Source: Methylobacterium oryzae (GTDB lineage Bacteria; Pseudomonadota; Alphaproteobacteria; Rhizobiales; Beijerinckiaceae). From it: a stretch of DNA of 64,000 nucleotides. This document shows positions 52,817 to 61,854 of the stretch, piece after piece. Location of the stretch: NCBI RefSeq assembly GCF_021398735.1, contig NZ_CP090349.1, forward strand, positions 5,103,001-5,167,000, in the 5' to 3' direction. The notes below the pieces were generated by a model. It searched no databases and was not told the origin of the DNA. It worked only from the letters and a program-made list of their open reading frames with translations. The stretch's first letter is position 1. Every line of letters begins with the position of its first letter. Made by a program: the position numbers and the translations under genes.

Positions 52817-52996
52817 CTGCCGCCCTTCGACGCGCAGAGCACGATCACGAAGGTCCGCCTCGCCGAGGACGGGCTGATGCGCTATCGGCACAGCAGCATC
52901 AACGCGTTGCCGATCGCGGAATCGGACCGCGAGTTTCACTGGCCCCTCGGGCGCCGGCCGGACGACCATCCGGACCTGAGCCAATTCGTCTTCTGA
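52817..52996 (+). pseudogene. Collapsed remnant of a DUF1348 (NTF2-like) gene
   Basis: A 59-codon open stretch without a usual start. It reads [17 protein letters not shown], the normal N-terminus of DUF1348 proteins, joined directly to [18 protein letters not shown] and [18 protein letters not shown], their normal C-terminus. About 90 internal residues present in full-length relatives (about 150 aa) are missing, and the codon at the expected ATG is CTG (52817). The deletion is in frame and occurred around a GAGGACGGG that could have recombined with a similar GACGG downstream. It is probably dead. Intact relatives are often next to LysR and GST genes. Confidence 0.7.
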
Positions 52997-53077
52997 CCGA
53001 TCGGCCGGGACGCCGACGCGGCGGGCCGGATCGGGCGTGAGCGTCGCGACACGGCCGCGAGAACCCGGAGCGAGGCT

Positions 53078-53968
53078 ATGGATCGGTGGCAGGCCATGCG
53101 CATCTTCGCGAAGGTCGCCGAGACGGCGAGCTTCGCGCAGACCGCCCGCCTCCTGCACATGAGCCCGCCGGCCGTGACGCGCGCCGTGGCGGCGCTCGAG
53201 GAGACCATCGGCGCCCGCCTCCTGATCCGGACGACCCGCTCCGTGAAGCTCACGGAAGCGGGCAGCCGGTACTACGAGGATTGCCGGCGGATCCTGGCCG
53301 ACATCGCCGAGGCGGAATCGGCGGCGGCCGGCTCCAACGCGACACCGTCGGGCACGCTCGCGGTGACGGCCTCGGTCCTGTTCGGACGGATGCACGTGCT
53401 CCCGATCGTCACCGATTACCTCGACACCTACCCGACCATGGTGGCGCGGACCCTCTTCGTCGACCGGCCGGTCAGCATGGTGGAGGAGGGAATCGACGTG
53501 GCGATCCGCATCGGCCACCTGACCGATTCCGGGTTCACGGCCGCTCGGGTCGGGTCGGTGCGCCACGTCATCTGCGGCGCCCCGGACTACTTCGCGCGGC
53601 ACGGCGTGCCGGCGACCCCGGCAGATCTCAAGCGCCACCGGATCGCCGTCTCCACCGGGGCCTTCGCGTCGCCGGAGTGGCGGTTCGGCCGGAACGAGCG
53701 GGTGGTCGTCCGCCCCACTCTGGAGGGCAACACCAACGAGGTCTCGATCGGCGCCGCACGGTCGGGCTGGGGGCTGGCGCGTGTCCTGAACTACCAGATC
53801 GGCCCGGACCTGCGGGACGGCCGGCTGCAGATCGTGCTCGCCGATTACGAGGAAGCGCCGCTGCCCGTCCACGTCCTGTACCCGGAAGGCCGGCACGCGC
53901 CCGCGAAGGTGCGGACGTTCGTCGACCTGGCCGTGGCGCGGCTGCGCGCCAACCGGACGCTGAACTGA
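53078..53968 (+). CDS. LysR-family regulator
   Basis: 296 aa. HTH: MRIFAKVAETASFAQTARLLHMSPPAVTRAVAALEETIG, given here in outline only, then LLIRTTRSVKLTEAG. The effector domain (about 90-290) has LAVTASVLFGRMHVLPIVTDYL, VEEGIDVAIRIGHLTDSGF and ICGAPDYFARHGVPATPADL. This CrgA/DmlR-like branch is typically linked to GST, quinone or NTF2-like genes. Here it follows the DUF1348 remnant and the GST/reductase pair on the same strand, so it probably regulates the latter. Confidence 0.9.
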   Translation: MDRWQAMRIFAKVAETASFAQTARLLHMSPPAVTRAVAALEETIGARLLIRTTRSVKLTEAGSRYYEDCRRILADIAEAESAAAGSNATPSGTLAVTASVLFGRMHVLPIVTDYLDTYPTMVARTLFVDRPVSMVEEGIDVAIRIGHLTDSGFTAARVGSVRHVICGAPDYFARHGVPATPADLKRHRIAVSTGAFASPEWRFGRNERVVVRPTLEGNTNEVSIGAARSGWGLARVLNYQIGPDLRDGRLQIVLADYEEAPLPVHVLYPEGRHAPAKVRTFVDLAVARLRANRTLN

Positions 53969-54183
53969 GAGCAGCCCGGATCGACGACGGTCGCATTGGT
54001 CGCAGCCGCGGCCGGGGAAAGGATGGCTCAGTCTTAGGTTAGTTTTTTAGGATCTTCCGCATCTTCTGCGGGCAATGGGGGCCCATACGTGACGAGACCC
54101 GAGCGCGCGACCGTGGGCAACCGCCCCTCAGCGGCCATTCGCCTGGATGTCGACGCGGTGGCGCTCTGAGAGGAGTCAGGCGC

Positions 54184-55332
54184 ATGGATCAGTGGACCCG
54201 CCTGGATCCCGTCTACGATTCCGAGGCGGCCGCGCGCGCGATCGCCGCGTCGGCGCCCGCGCGCGCCGACGCCCAGGATCACGACGACGGCTTCCCACAG
54301 GACGATATCGCCGATCTCGCCCGCCTGGGGCTGCTCGCCGCGCCCGTACCGGTGGATCACGGCGGCGCGGGCCTCGGGACGGAGCCGGGCGCCGGTGCCC
54401 TGGCGGAGGTTCTGCGGCTGGTCGGCTACGGAAGCCTCGCTCTCGGCCGGCTCTACGAGGGTCACGTCAACGCCCTCCAGCTCGTCGCCCGTTACGGCTC
54501 ACCCGCCCAGCGCGTCCGCCTGTTCGCCGACGCGCGCGCCGGCCACCTGTTCGGTGTCTGGAACACCGAGCCGGGGGAAGGCGGCCTCACGATCGAGGCC
54601 TCGGACGTCGACGGCCATCTCCGCGGCGTGAAGACCTACGCGTCGGGCGCCGGCTTCGTCACCCGCGCCCTCGTCACCGCCCGGCATCCGGGACAGGGCG
54701 GCACGGCGATGATGGTGGTGCCGCTCGACGCCGGCACGCGGTCCGATCTCTCGGCGTGGCGGGCGCAGGGCATGCGCGCCTCGGCGACCGGCACGATCGA
54801 CTTCACCGGCCTCGCCTTCGCGGCCGACGATATCCTCGGCCAGCCCGACGATTACTTCCGGCAGCCGGCCTTCTCGGGCGGCGCGTGGCGCTTCGCGGCG
54901 GTGCAGCTCGGCGGCATCGAGGCCGTGTTCGATGCCTGGCGCGGCCATCTGCGCCGCCTCGGCCGGGGGAGCGATCCGCACCAGCTGGCGCGCCTCGGCG
55001 AGGGCGCTATCGCGGTCGAGGGCGCGCGTCTCTGGGTCGAGCGCGGGGCGCAGGTCGCGTCGGACGCGGCGATGCCGCCGGAGCGCGTCGTCGCCTACAT
55101 CAACCTGGTCCGCCTCGCGGTCGAGCGCGCCGGCCTCGACATCCTCCAGCTGGCCCAGCGCTCGGTCGGCCTCCAGGGTTTCCTGCGCGGCCATCCGCTG
55201 GAGCGGCTGTCGCGCGATCTCGCCACCTACCTGCGCCAGCCCGGACCGGATCACGCGCTCACCAGCGCGGCCTCCGAGATCCTGCGCGGGGACGGCCTGG
55301 CCGGTGACCTCTGGACCGAGAACGCCGCGTGA
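54184..55332 (+). CDS. Acyl-CoA dehydrogenase family protein
   Basis: 382 aa. N-terminal helical domain (FPQDDIADLARLGLLAAPVP), central beta domain (LFGVWNTEPGEGGLTIE, HLRGVKTYASGAGFVTRALV) and C-terminal four-helix bundle (AVQLGGIEAVFDAWRGHL, SVGLQGFLRGHPLERLSRDL). It resembles the DszC/SfnC-like monooxygenase branch more than beta-oxidation enzymes, as it lacks the usual catalytic Glu context. A flavin monooxygenase of the NtaA/SnaA type at 57572 is consistent with sulfur or aromatic oxidation chemistry. The stop overlaps the cytochrome b gene (GTGA). Confidence 0.82.
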   Translation: MDQWTRLDPVYDSEAAARAIAASAPARADAQDHDDGFPQDDIADLARLGLLAAPVPVDHGGAGLGTEPGAGALAEVLRLVGYGSLALGRLYEGHVNALQLVARYGSPAQRVRLFADARAGHLFGVWNTEPGEGGLTIEASDVDGHLRGVKTYASGAGFVTRALVTARHPGQGGTAMMVVPLDAGTRSDLSAWRAQGMRASATGTIDFTGLAFAADDILGQPDDYFRQPAFSGGAWRFAAVQLGGIEAVFDAWRGHLRRLGRGSDPHQLARLGEGAIAVEGARLWVERGAQVASDAAMPPERVVAYINLVRLAVERAGLDILQLAQRSVGLQGFLRGHPLERLSRDLATYLRQPGPDHALTSAASEILRGDGLAGDLWTENAA

Positions 55333-55895
55333 CGGAGCAGAGCGGCCACGCCACCGCATCGCGGACCGTCTGGCTGGACACGCCGGAGCGGTACGGTCGC
55401 GTCAGCCGCGGCTTCCACTGGGTGATGGCGGCCCTGTTCGCCTGGCAATTCACCGGGGCGCTGCTCTACGTCACGATCGGCGATGCGGCGCTCACCCGCC
55501 TCGTCGGCGGCAGCCACTTCACCCTCGGCTTCACCCTGTTCGTGCTCGTGCTCCTGCGCGGGGTGTGGGGCCTCGCGAACCTTCACCGGCGCCCCGCCCA
55601 TCCGGGCGCGCCGGGGCGCGCGGTCGCGGCCGGTCACGGCCTGATCTATCTCCTGATGGTCCTGGTCCCGAGCCTCGCGCTGCTGCGCCAGTACGGATCG
55701 GGCAAGCCCTTCGCGCCCTACGGCATCCCGGTCATGCCGGCGCGCGAAACGAAGATCGAGTGGATGATGCTGCCCGCCGACCTGTTTCACTACTGGCTGG
55801 GCTTCACGCTCCTCGTCGTCGTGCTCGGCCACGCCGCGATGGCGTTCCTGCACCGCAGGCTCTGGAACGAGACCGTCCTGACCCGCATGACCTGA
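55329..55895 (+). CDS. Cytochrome b561
   Basis: 188 aa with four membrane helices. Haem-ligand His candidates are in GRVSRGFHWVMAALFAW, GGSHFTLGFTLFVLVLLRG, LFHYWLGFTLLVVV and LGHAAMAFLHRRLW. The family moves electrons from ubiquinol or to superoxide. The GTG start lies in the stop of the acyl-CoA-dehydrogenase-like gene, which suggests co-production, although a direct electron link is only inferred. Confidence 0.9.
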   Translation: MTEQSGHATASRTVWLDTPERYGRVSRGFHWVMAALFAWQFTGALLYVTIGDAALTRLVGGSHFTLGFTLFVLVLLRGVWGLANLHRRPAHPGAPGRAVAAGHGLIYLLMVLVPSLALLRQYGSGKPFAPYGIPVMPARETKIEWMMLPADLFHYWLGFTLLVVVLGHAAMAFLHRRLWNETVLTRMT

Positions 55896-55923
55896 CCGGC
55901 GGCGGGCCCGCGGGACGCGATCC

Positions 55924-57411
55924 TCAGCCCGTCGCCTCCGCCGCGGCGGGCGCGCGGTCGGGCAGCGGCGCGTCCAGCGTGAAGACCACGCCGCGGGGGC
56001 GGTACTCGATCTCGGCCGAGCCGCCCATCTCGGCGGCCAGCGCCCGCTCGATGAGGCGCGTGCCGAACCCGCCGCGGGCCGGTGCCGTCACCGCGGGTCC
56101 GCCGACCTCCTCCCAGCGGAACCAGAGACGGGCCGGCGTCGCCCCGTCGACCACGTCCCAGTTCAGGACCACTCGCCCCCGGTCGTTCGACAGGGCGCCG
56201 TACTTCACGGCGTTGGTCGCCAGTTCGTGCAGCGCCATCGTGAAGGCGAGCGTCAGGCGCGGCGTCAGCCACACCTCCGGTCCGTTGATCAGGAAGCGCT
56301 GTCCCGCCCCGCCCCGGAACGCCTGGAGGGTGCCCTCCACGATGACGTCGAGCGTGGCCCCGATCCAGCTCTGGCGGGTCAGGACGTCGTGGGCCGCCGA
56401 GAGCGAGTGCAGCCGCGCGTCGAGGGTCCTGTGCGCCTCCTCCAGGGAGGCGGCGTTGCGCAGGGTCTGGTGCGCGATCGACTGCATAGTCGCCATCGAG
56501 TTCTTCACCCGGTGATTCAACTCGTCGGCCAGGAGGGCGCGGTGCTCCTCCGCGCGCTTGCGCTCGGTCACGTCGATGGAGACGCCGGCCATGCTCAGCG
56601 GCTGCCCGACCGAGTCGTAGAAGGTCTGACCCCGGATCTGCAGCCAGCGAAGCTCGCCGCCGGGCGTGCGCGCCCGGTACTCGATGTCGTAGTCGCTGTG
56701 CTCGCGGATCGAGGTCTGCACCGCGGCCTGCATGCGCGGCCGGTCCTCGGGCTCGATCGCGGCGATCAGGTCCTCGTAGCTGAACGCCTCGCCCGGCACC
56801 CGCCCGAAATTCTCCTTGCAGGTCTCGGAGGCCACGAGCCGCATGTCGGCGAGATCGAGGGTCCACGAGCCGAAACGTCCGGCCTTCAGGATGAATCGCA
56901 GCCGCTCCTCGCTGCGGGTGAGGTCGCTGGTGCGGCGCTCGATCTCCTGCTCGAGCGCCTCCCGGTCGCGCTGCATCCGCGCGAGCTTCTCCCGCTCCAG
57001 CGTCACGTCGAACTGCGACGCGAAGAAGTAGGTGAGCTCCCCGGCGCGATCGAAGACCGGCGAGATCAGCAGCCGGTTCCAGAAGAGCTCGCCGTTCTTC
57101 TTGTGGTTCAGGAGCTCGATCTCGATCGGCACGCGGCGGGCGATCGCCGCCCTGATCTTCGCGATGTCGGCCTTGCTGGTCTCAGGCCCCTGAAGGAACC
57201 GGCAGTTCCGGCCGATGATCTCGTCGTGGCCGTACCCGGTCAGCTTGGAGAAGGCGGCGTTGACGAAGACGATGGGGTTGTCCGGCTGATGGGGATCGGT
57301 GATCAGCATCGGCATCCGCGTCGCCCGGACGGCGGAGACGAAGGGGTCGGTGCTCGCGTCGGTCCGGGCGAATTCCGCCTCGAAACGCGTGCGTTCCTGC
57401 TGATCCGTCAA
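55924..57411 (-). CDS. LOV-domain HWE histidine kinase (blue-light sensor)
   Basis: About 495 aa. The N-terminal LOV domain (about 20-125) has the flavin-adduct motif GRNCRFLQGPET with the photoactive Cys, then LLNHKKNGELFWNRLLISPV and FFASQFDVT. A coiled coil and a second PAS/PAC domain (about 165-290, FILKAGRFGSWTLDL, WLQIRGQTFYD) follow. The HWE-type kinase has His in LADELNHRVKNSMATMQSIA, FTMALHELATNAVKYGALS (N-box) and LWFRWEEVGGP, the W-x-E that names the group. The start is uncertain: TTG 57411 (LTDQQ) or GTG 57477. Soluble. Alphaproteobacterial LOV-HWE kinases often feed the general stress response; no partner is encoded nearby. Confidence 0.9.
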   Translation of the reverse strand: MTDQQERTRFEAEFARTDASTDPFVSAVRATRMPMLITDPHQPDNPIVFVNAAFSKLTGYGHDEIIGRNCRFLQGPETSKADIAKIRAAIARRVPIEIELLNHKKNGELFWNRLLISPVFDRAGELTYFFASQFDVTLEREKLARMQRDREALEQEIERRTSDLTRSEERLRFILKAGRFGSWTLDLADMRLVASETCKENFGRVPGEAFSYEDLIAAIEPEDRPRMQAAVQTSIREHSDYDIEYRARTPGGELRWLQIRGQTFYDSVGQPLSMAGVSIDVTERKRAEEHRALLADELNHRVKNSMATMQSIAHQTLRNAASLEEAHRTLDARLHSLSAAHDVLTRQSWIGATLDVIVEGTLQAFRGGAGQRFLINGPEVWLTPRLTLAFTMALHELATNAVKYGALSNDRGRVVLNWDVVDGATPARLWFRWEEVGGPAVTAPARGGFGTRLIERALAAEMGGSAEIEYRPRGVVFTLDAPLPDRAPAAAEATG

Positions 57412-57571
57412 TGCCCGGTCGCCCCTGTCACGACTCGCCGATGGCGGCCTTCGGCCCTCGTGGCGTGGCTGTACCACAGCGGGGATAGCTTGTGCGCAAT
57501 CATGATGCGGTCCGAGACGCCGCAGGGGGTCGCGACGCCTCGCCCGATCGGACCCGGGAAGAGGCCCGCCG

Positions 57572-58927
57572 CTACACCGCGGCCCGACCGGGGCCGAACC
57601 CGGCCGGCGGGCGCGAGCCGAGATGGTCCCGCAGCGTCCGGCCCTCGTACTCGGTGCGGAACAGGCCGCGCCGCCGCAGCTCCGGCAGGACCAGCGCGAT
57701 GAAGTCGTCGAGGCCGCCGGGCAGCGTCGGCGGCATGATGTTGAAGCCGTCCGCCCCGCCGGCCCGGAACCGCGCCTCCATCTCGTCCACGATCTGGGCC
57801 GGCGTGCCGACGATCTGCGAGTGGCCGCGCGCGCCGGCGATGCGCAGGTAGAGTTGGCGCAGGGTCAGGCCCTCGCGGCGGGCGAGGTCGAACATGAGCT
57901 GCTGGCGGGACTTGATGCCTTCGGTCTCGGGCAACTCCGGCACCGGCCCCTCGGGATCGTAGCCCGACAGATCGTGGCCGCCGATCATGCGACCGAGCAG
58001 CGCCAGCCCGACCACCGGGTCGATCAGGTCCTGCAGCGCCTCGAACTTCGCCCGCGCCTCGGCCTCGCTGCGCCCGACGACGGGGAACAGGCCGGGCATG
58101 ATCTTCAGATCATCCGGCGCACGACCGAAGCCGGGCATGCGCCCCTTGAGATCGCCGTAGAACTCGACCGCCTCCTCCAGCGTCTGGTTCGCGGTGAAGA
58201 CGATCTCGGCGGTCCGCGCCGCGAGGTCCTTGCCGGGCCCGGAAGCGCCGGCCTGCACCAGCACGGGCTGGCCCTGCGGCGTCCGCGAGATGTTGAGCGG
58301 ACCGCGGACCTCGAAATGCTTGCCCCGGTGATCCAGCGGGCGGAAGCCGTCCGGCTTCGAGAACTGGCCGCTCGCGCGGTCGATGATCACGGCGCCGTCG
58401 TCCCAGGTGTTCCAGAGGCCGAGGACCACGTCCGCAAATTCCTCGGCGCGCTCGTAGCGGTCGGCGTGACGGCCGATCCGGTCGCCGCCGAAATTCGCCG
58501 CCTCCGCGTCGGTCGCGGAGGTCACGAGGTTCCAGCCGGCGCGCCCGCCGCTGAGATGGTCGAGGGAGGCGAACCGGCGCGCGACGTTGAAGGGCTCGTT
58601 GAAGCTGGTGGAGGTGGTGGCGACGAGACCGATCCGGCGCGTCACCGCCGCGAGGGCCGACAGCAGCGTCAGCGGCTCGAAATGGGTCGAGCGCGCGGTG
58701 CGCTCGCTCGACCGCAGGTCGAGGTCGCGGATCCCGCTCCCGTCCTCCAGGAAGATGAGGTCGAACTTCGCGGCCTCGGCGCGCTGCGCCCAGCCGACGT
58801 AGCGCTCCAGGACGAGCCCGCCGTCGGCCTCGCTGGAGGGATGGCGCCAGCCCGCGACGTGGTGGCCGGTCGCGTAGAAGAACGCGCCGAGGCGCAGGGT
58901 ACCCTGTCTCATCGAACCGACCGTCAT
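57572..58927 (-). CDS. LLM-class flavin-dependent monooxygenase, NtaA/SnaA/DszA family
   Basis: 451 aa. Landmarks are LGAFFYATGHHVAGWRHPSS, FDLIFLEDG, THFEPLTLLSALAAVTRRIGLVATTSTSF split across the active-site strand, LSGGRAGWNLVTSATD and PVLVQAGASGPGKDLAARTAE. FMNH2-dependent members hydroxylate sulfones, nitrilotriacetate or dibenzothiophene derivatives using a separate flavin reductase. ATG 58927 is chosen; an ATG at 58912 also fits. It follows the DUF4188-like gene on the same strand, 124 bp apart. Confidence 0.92.
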   Translation of the reverse strand: MTVGSMRQGTLRLGAFFYATGHHVAGWRHPSSEADGGLVLERYVGWAQRAEAAKFDLIFLEDGSGIRDLDLRSSERTARSTHFEPLTLLSALAAVTRRIGLVATTSTSFNEPFNVARRFASLDHLSGGRAGWNLVTSATDAEAANFGGDRIGRHADRYERAEEFADVVLGLWNTWDDGAVIIDRASGQFSKPDGFRPLDHRGKHFEVRGPLNISRTPQGQPVLVQAGASGPGKDLAARTAEIVFTANQTLEEAVEFYGDLKGRMPGFGRAPDDLKIMPGLFPVVGRSEAEARAKFEALQDLIDPVVGLALLGRMIGGHDLSGYDPEGPVPELPETEGIKSRQQLMFDLARREGLTLRQLYLRIAGARGHSQIVGTPAQIVDEMEARFRAGGADGFNIMPPTLPGGLDDFIALVLPELRRRGLFRTEYEGRTLRDHLGSRPPAGFGPGRAAV

Positions 58928-59051
58928 CGTGCCTGATCCGCTCCGTGCCTTCCGCGCGGGCCGGTGTCCAGCCGAACCGTGCGCACGGGCGGACCCCGCG
59001 TCGCGCACGGCTCATCCGCCGCACCGGAACTCCGGCCGGGCGGCCGGAGCC

Positions 59052-59567
59052 TCAGCGCGGGACTGCGGCGTCCGGCGCGTTGTCGGCGGGGAGGTCGCGC
59101 AGGTCGGACGAGGCGTAACGCCCGTGCCGGGCCGCCAGCGAGCCCCTCGCCTCCTGCATCGGCATGAAGGCCGCGAATCCGACCGGCTCGGCCACGTCGT
59201 GGTAGATCGCCTCCATGCCGCCGCGCATGTGGTAGGTCTCGTGCCAGATGCCGACGCCGCGCGTGTCGCGCAGGAAATCCCGCCACCAGATCCGGTGCGG
59301 CTCGGACTTGGACCACGCGACCATGCTGTCCATGTCCCGCCAGTACCAGCGCATGCCGACATGGAGCGGGCGCAGGCTGAAGATGATGTTGTTCTCGTAG
59401 TGCAGGAGGCCCTCTGGCCGCGCCGCGCCGACCCTGTCGATCCGCGGCCCGAAGCCGAGCAGGGTCTTCACGCCGGCCAGGGTGCGGACCTTCATCCCGA
59501 GATAGATCACGACGAGGTCCGGGTAGCCCGAGAAGTCCGGGACCGCGTGTCGCCGGTTCGCGCCCAT
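59052..59567 (-). CDS. DUF4188-like (monooxygenase-related) protein
   Basis: 171 aa. LVVIYLGMKVRTLAGVKTLLGFGPRI, seen as two pieces, then EGLLHYENNIIFSLRPLHVGMRWYWRDMDSM in short stretches, and GVGIWHETYHMRGGMEAIYHDV. This is a ferredoxin-like dimeric alpha/beta barrel related to DUF4188 proteins and to phenylacetaldoxime-type haem enzymes; HETY is a plausible haem-contact segment. Cytoplasmic. It is upstream of the LLM monooxygenase on the same strand, so a shared oxidative pathway is possible. Confidence 0.7.
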   Translation of the reverse strand: MGANRRHAVPDFSGYPDLVVIYLGMKVRTLAGVKTLLGFGPRIDRVGAARPEGLLHYENNIIFSLRPLHVGMRWYWRDMDSMVAWSKSEPHRIWWRDFLRDTRGVGIWHETYHMRGGMEAIYHDVAEPVGFAAFMPMQEARGSLAARHGRYASSDLRDLPADNAPDAAVPR

Positions 59568-59834
59568 GTTCGCGCCCTCATTCGCCGGCCGGTCCTGGCG
59601 GGCCTTCAGCGTCGAGAATAGGCGACGACGCGGTCGGCGAGCAATATTCGTGGACCGCGTTGCTTACGACCTGCGAAGTCCGGCAGTATCGGACGAACCC
59701 GGTCGACCTCCGTCACGGCCGCCGCGATCCGGGCGGACGCCCCCGCCCGCACCGCCGCGGAGATCCTCGAGGTTCGCGCCGACCGCCTCGGAGATCTCCG
59801 CTCCGTCGCCGGATCGTTCGGGATCGTGCGCGGC

Positions 59835-59981
59835 TCAGCGCGTGCGCTCCCCGCAATCCGGGCCATTCTGCCGGGAGCGCGGCCAGGCGCGGGTGCGGAT
59901 GTACTGTTCGACCACGAGAGCCCCTCCTCCAAGAACAACCACAGCGAGAATGGCTTCGCGGAAAGTGCCAGGATCGATCAT
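59835..59981 (-). CDS. Small single-helix membrane protein, 48 aa
   Basis: It starts at ATG 59981 behind AGGGAG at ideal spacing (MIDPGTFREAILAVVVLG...). One hydrophobic helix (about 9-24, AILAVVVLGGGALVVEQY) is followed by a basic tail (IRTRAWPRSRQNG). The longer open frame to 60209 is rejected because its N-terminal part is unstructured and lacks a ribosome site. Function unknown. The flanking 270-295 bases on each side contain no other gene. Confidence 0.6.
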   Translation of the reverse strand: MIDPGTFREAILAVVVLGGGALVVEQYIRTRAWPRSRQNGPDCGERTR

Positions 59982-60276
59982 CGTCTCGACTCCCTGAAGT
60001 GAATCGCCCCTGCTGGGGCCTGAGAGCTCTTCAAGTCTGCTCCCCCTCGTCAATCCCTGACCGCTTCCCGGGTTGCGCTGCCTAGCTGACAATTGCCCTT
60101 CGACGACGTGAACATTCTGTAAGACTGAGGATCGAGAGAGCGGCGCGTCGGCGCAGAGCGCGCGGCCGGACAATGGGCCCGTCCACCGCGTGCGCCGGCC
60201 GACTGGCATCGTGTCGACGGCGCAAGGCCTTCGACATTTCGCGCGACGCGCCCGTGTCGGATGCTAGGATCCGACG

Positions 60277-60699
60277 ATGCAGCAGCAGATCTCAGTCATC
60301 ACGCTCGGCGTCTCATCGCTCGGCCGGTCGCGCGCCTTCTACGGCGACGGCTTCGGCTGGGCTCCCGTGTTCGAGAACGACGAGATCGTCTTCTACCAGA
60401 TGAACGGGTTCATGCTCGGAACCTGGCAGAACCCCAACCTCGACCAGGACATGCGGCGCGCGAGCGAACCGAGCCCGAGCGCGTTCTGCCTCGCCCACAA
60501 CGTCCCGAACCGCGGCGACGTCGCGCCCACCATCGCGCGGCTCGTCGCGGCGGGCGGGACGCTCCTGCGCGCGGCCGACGAACCGCCCCACGGCGGATAC
60601 CGCGGATATCTGAGCGATCCGGACGGACATGCCTGGGAGATCGCCTGGAACCCGGCCTGGCGGATCGATGAACGCGGTCGGGTGACGTTCGGACTCTGA
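60277..60699 (+). CDS. VOC-family (glyoxalase/bleomycin-resistance-like) protein
   Basis: 140 aa, one vicinal-oxygen-chelate module: ISVITLGVSSLGRSRAFYGDGFGW, EIVFYQMNGFMLGTW, IARLVAAGGTLLRAADEPPHGGYRGYLSDPDGHAWEIAWN in short parts. Candidate metal ligands are few, since the first position is Thr rather than His, so it may be a binding protein rather than an enzyme. It stands alone. Confidence 0.88.
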   Translation: MQQQISVITLGVSSLGRSRAFYGDGFGWAPVFENDEIVFYQMNGFMLGTWQNPNLDQDMRRASEPSPSAFCLAHNVPNRGDVAPTIARLVAAGGTLLRAADEPPHGGYRGYLSDPDGHAWEIAWNPAWRIDERGRVTFGL

Positions 60700-60749
60700 G
60701 CGGGCGCGGAGGCCGCCGAGGAGATCGGCCGTGCCGGGAAGGCCGCGCC

Positions 60750-61100
60750 TCAGAGGTGGGTGAGCCGCAGGCGCCACCCGGACGAATCCGCGACGATGGC
60801 CGGGTCGAGGGCCGGATCGGGCGGCCGCGCCGCGGCCGGCGCGGCCGTCGGAGGCTCCGCCACGGCGATGTCGGCGGACGGGACGCGGCCGGAGACGCAG
60901 CCGCAGAGGGGCAGCGCCAGGGCGAGTGCCGCGACGGCGACAGACCGGATCGGTACGGTCCACCCGCGGATCGGCGATGCGGCCTCGACCGCGCGGGAGA
61001 CCGCGGCGCTCCGTCCTCGGCGCGGAGCGCATCCGGCAACGGGTTCCGGCGGACGGCCCGAAGCGGCGCCACGGTGGGGCCGGGAGCCCGACGCGGCCAT
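60750..61100 (-). CDS. Small lipoprotein, unknown function
   Basis: The confident part is the C-terminal 65 residues: a hydrophobic core IRSVAVAALALALPLCGCVSG with a lipobox ending in Cys, then a Pro/Ala-rich linker and SSGWRLRLTHL. The only usual start, ATG 61100, puts about 50 residues of Arg-rich sequence before the core, which is too long for a signal; the true start may be a rare codon nearer 60980. No family is recognised. Confidence 0.4.
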   Translation of the reverse strand: MAASGSRPHRGAASGRPPEPVAGCAPRRGRSAAVSRAVEAASPIRGWTVPIRSVAVAALALALPLCGCVSGRVPSADIAVAEPPTAAPAAARPPDPALDPAIVADSSGWRLRLTHL

Positions 61101-61122
61101 GGCCCGGCCCCGGCCCTCGGCC

Positions 61123-61800
61123 TCAGGCGCCCGCAGGCCCGCGGCTCACGTGGCCGCCCAGAAGGAGCGCCTTGGCGGCCGCGTCGATCCGGCCGAGCCA
61201 CTTCTCCGCCGTCTCCGCGCGCAGGTCGGCGACGCGGACCTGCTCCTCGGCGGCCCGAACCCAGGCTTCGGCCTCCGCGTGGATCGTCCGGACGCGCGCC
61301 TCGGCCTCCGCGCGGATGTCCTGCACCTGGGCGTCCGCCTCGGCCTGGACGCGCTGCAGCCGGATATCGGCGCGGGCCTCGACCTCGCGGACGCGCATCT
61401 CGGACAGTTGCAGGCGGTGCCGGGTCTCCGCCAGCGCGCGCTGCGCGGCGGCCAGGGCGGCCTCGTGCGACATGCTCTGCTCCTGCAGGCGCTGCTTCTG
61501 CGCTTCGGCACGGCCGGCCATGCCGGTGATGATGTCGAGCGTGCTCATCCAGTCCGACACCGCCTCGGACTCGCAGGGGACGGGCGCGGGACCCGCGTCG
61601 TTGACCGCGGGTTCCGGCAGGATTGGCGGGTGCGCGACGGGCTCGATGCGCGGCGCGGACAGCGCGGCCGGCCCCTCGACCGTGTCGAAGGACGGCTTGA
61701 GCTTCAGGATCTCGGCGGACGGTCCCTCGACGAAGCGGTCCAGGCTGTCGGCGACCTGCGAGAGGATGTGGGACCACGTGGCTGTGGGGGCCGCGACCAT
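61123..61800 (-). CDS. Coiled-coil protein behind a CtrA box, unknown function
   Basis: 225 aa. The N-terminal third is Pro-rich (LKPSFDTVEGPAALSAPRIE, HPPILPEPAVNDAGPAPVP). From about residue 100 to 215 it is a long uninterrupted coiled coil rich in Glu/Ala/Arg with heptad-like repeats (ARADIRLQRVQAEADAQVQ, DIRAEAEARVRTIHAEAEA). No signal or membrane helix. ATG 61800 begins at MVAAPTATW. A perfect CtrA site lies 55 bp upstream, suggesting cell-cycle or polarity control. Confidence 0.65.
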   Translation of the reverse strand: MVAAPTATWSHILSQVADSLDRFVEGPSAEILKLKPSFDTVEGPAALSAPRIEPVAHPPILPEPAVNDAGPAPVPCESEAVSDWMSTLDIITGMAGRAEAQKQRLQEQSMSHEAALAAAQRALAETRHRLQLSEMRVREVEARADIRLQRVQAEADAQVQDIRAEAEARVRTIHAEAEAWVRAAEEQVRVADLRAETAEKWLGRIDAAAKALLLGGHVSRGPAGA

Positions 61801-61854
61801 GATGGCTCTACCCTGGCGGGATTTTGGCAATGGCTAATACAATCTCCGGTATGG

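Noticed and set aside
57412..57477. GTG 57477 as start of the LOV kinase
   Set aside because: No ribosome site and no homology in the extra 22 residues; kept only as an alternative in the entry.
59982..60209. Extension of the 48-aa membrane protein to 124 aa
   Set aside because: The added part is unstructured and the internal ATG has the good ribosome site.
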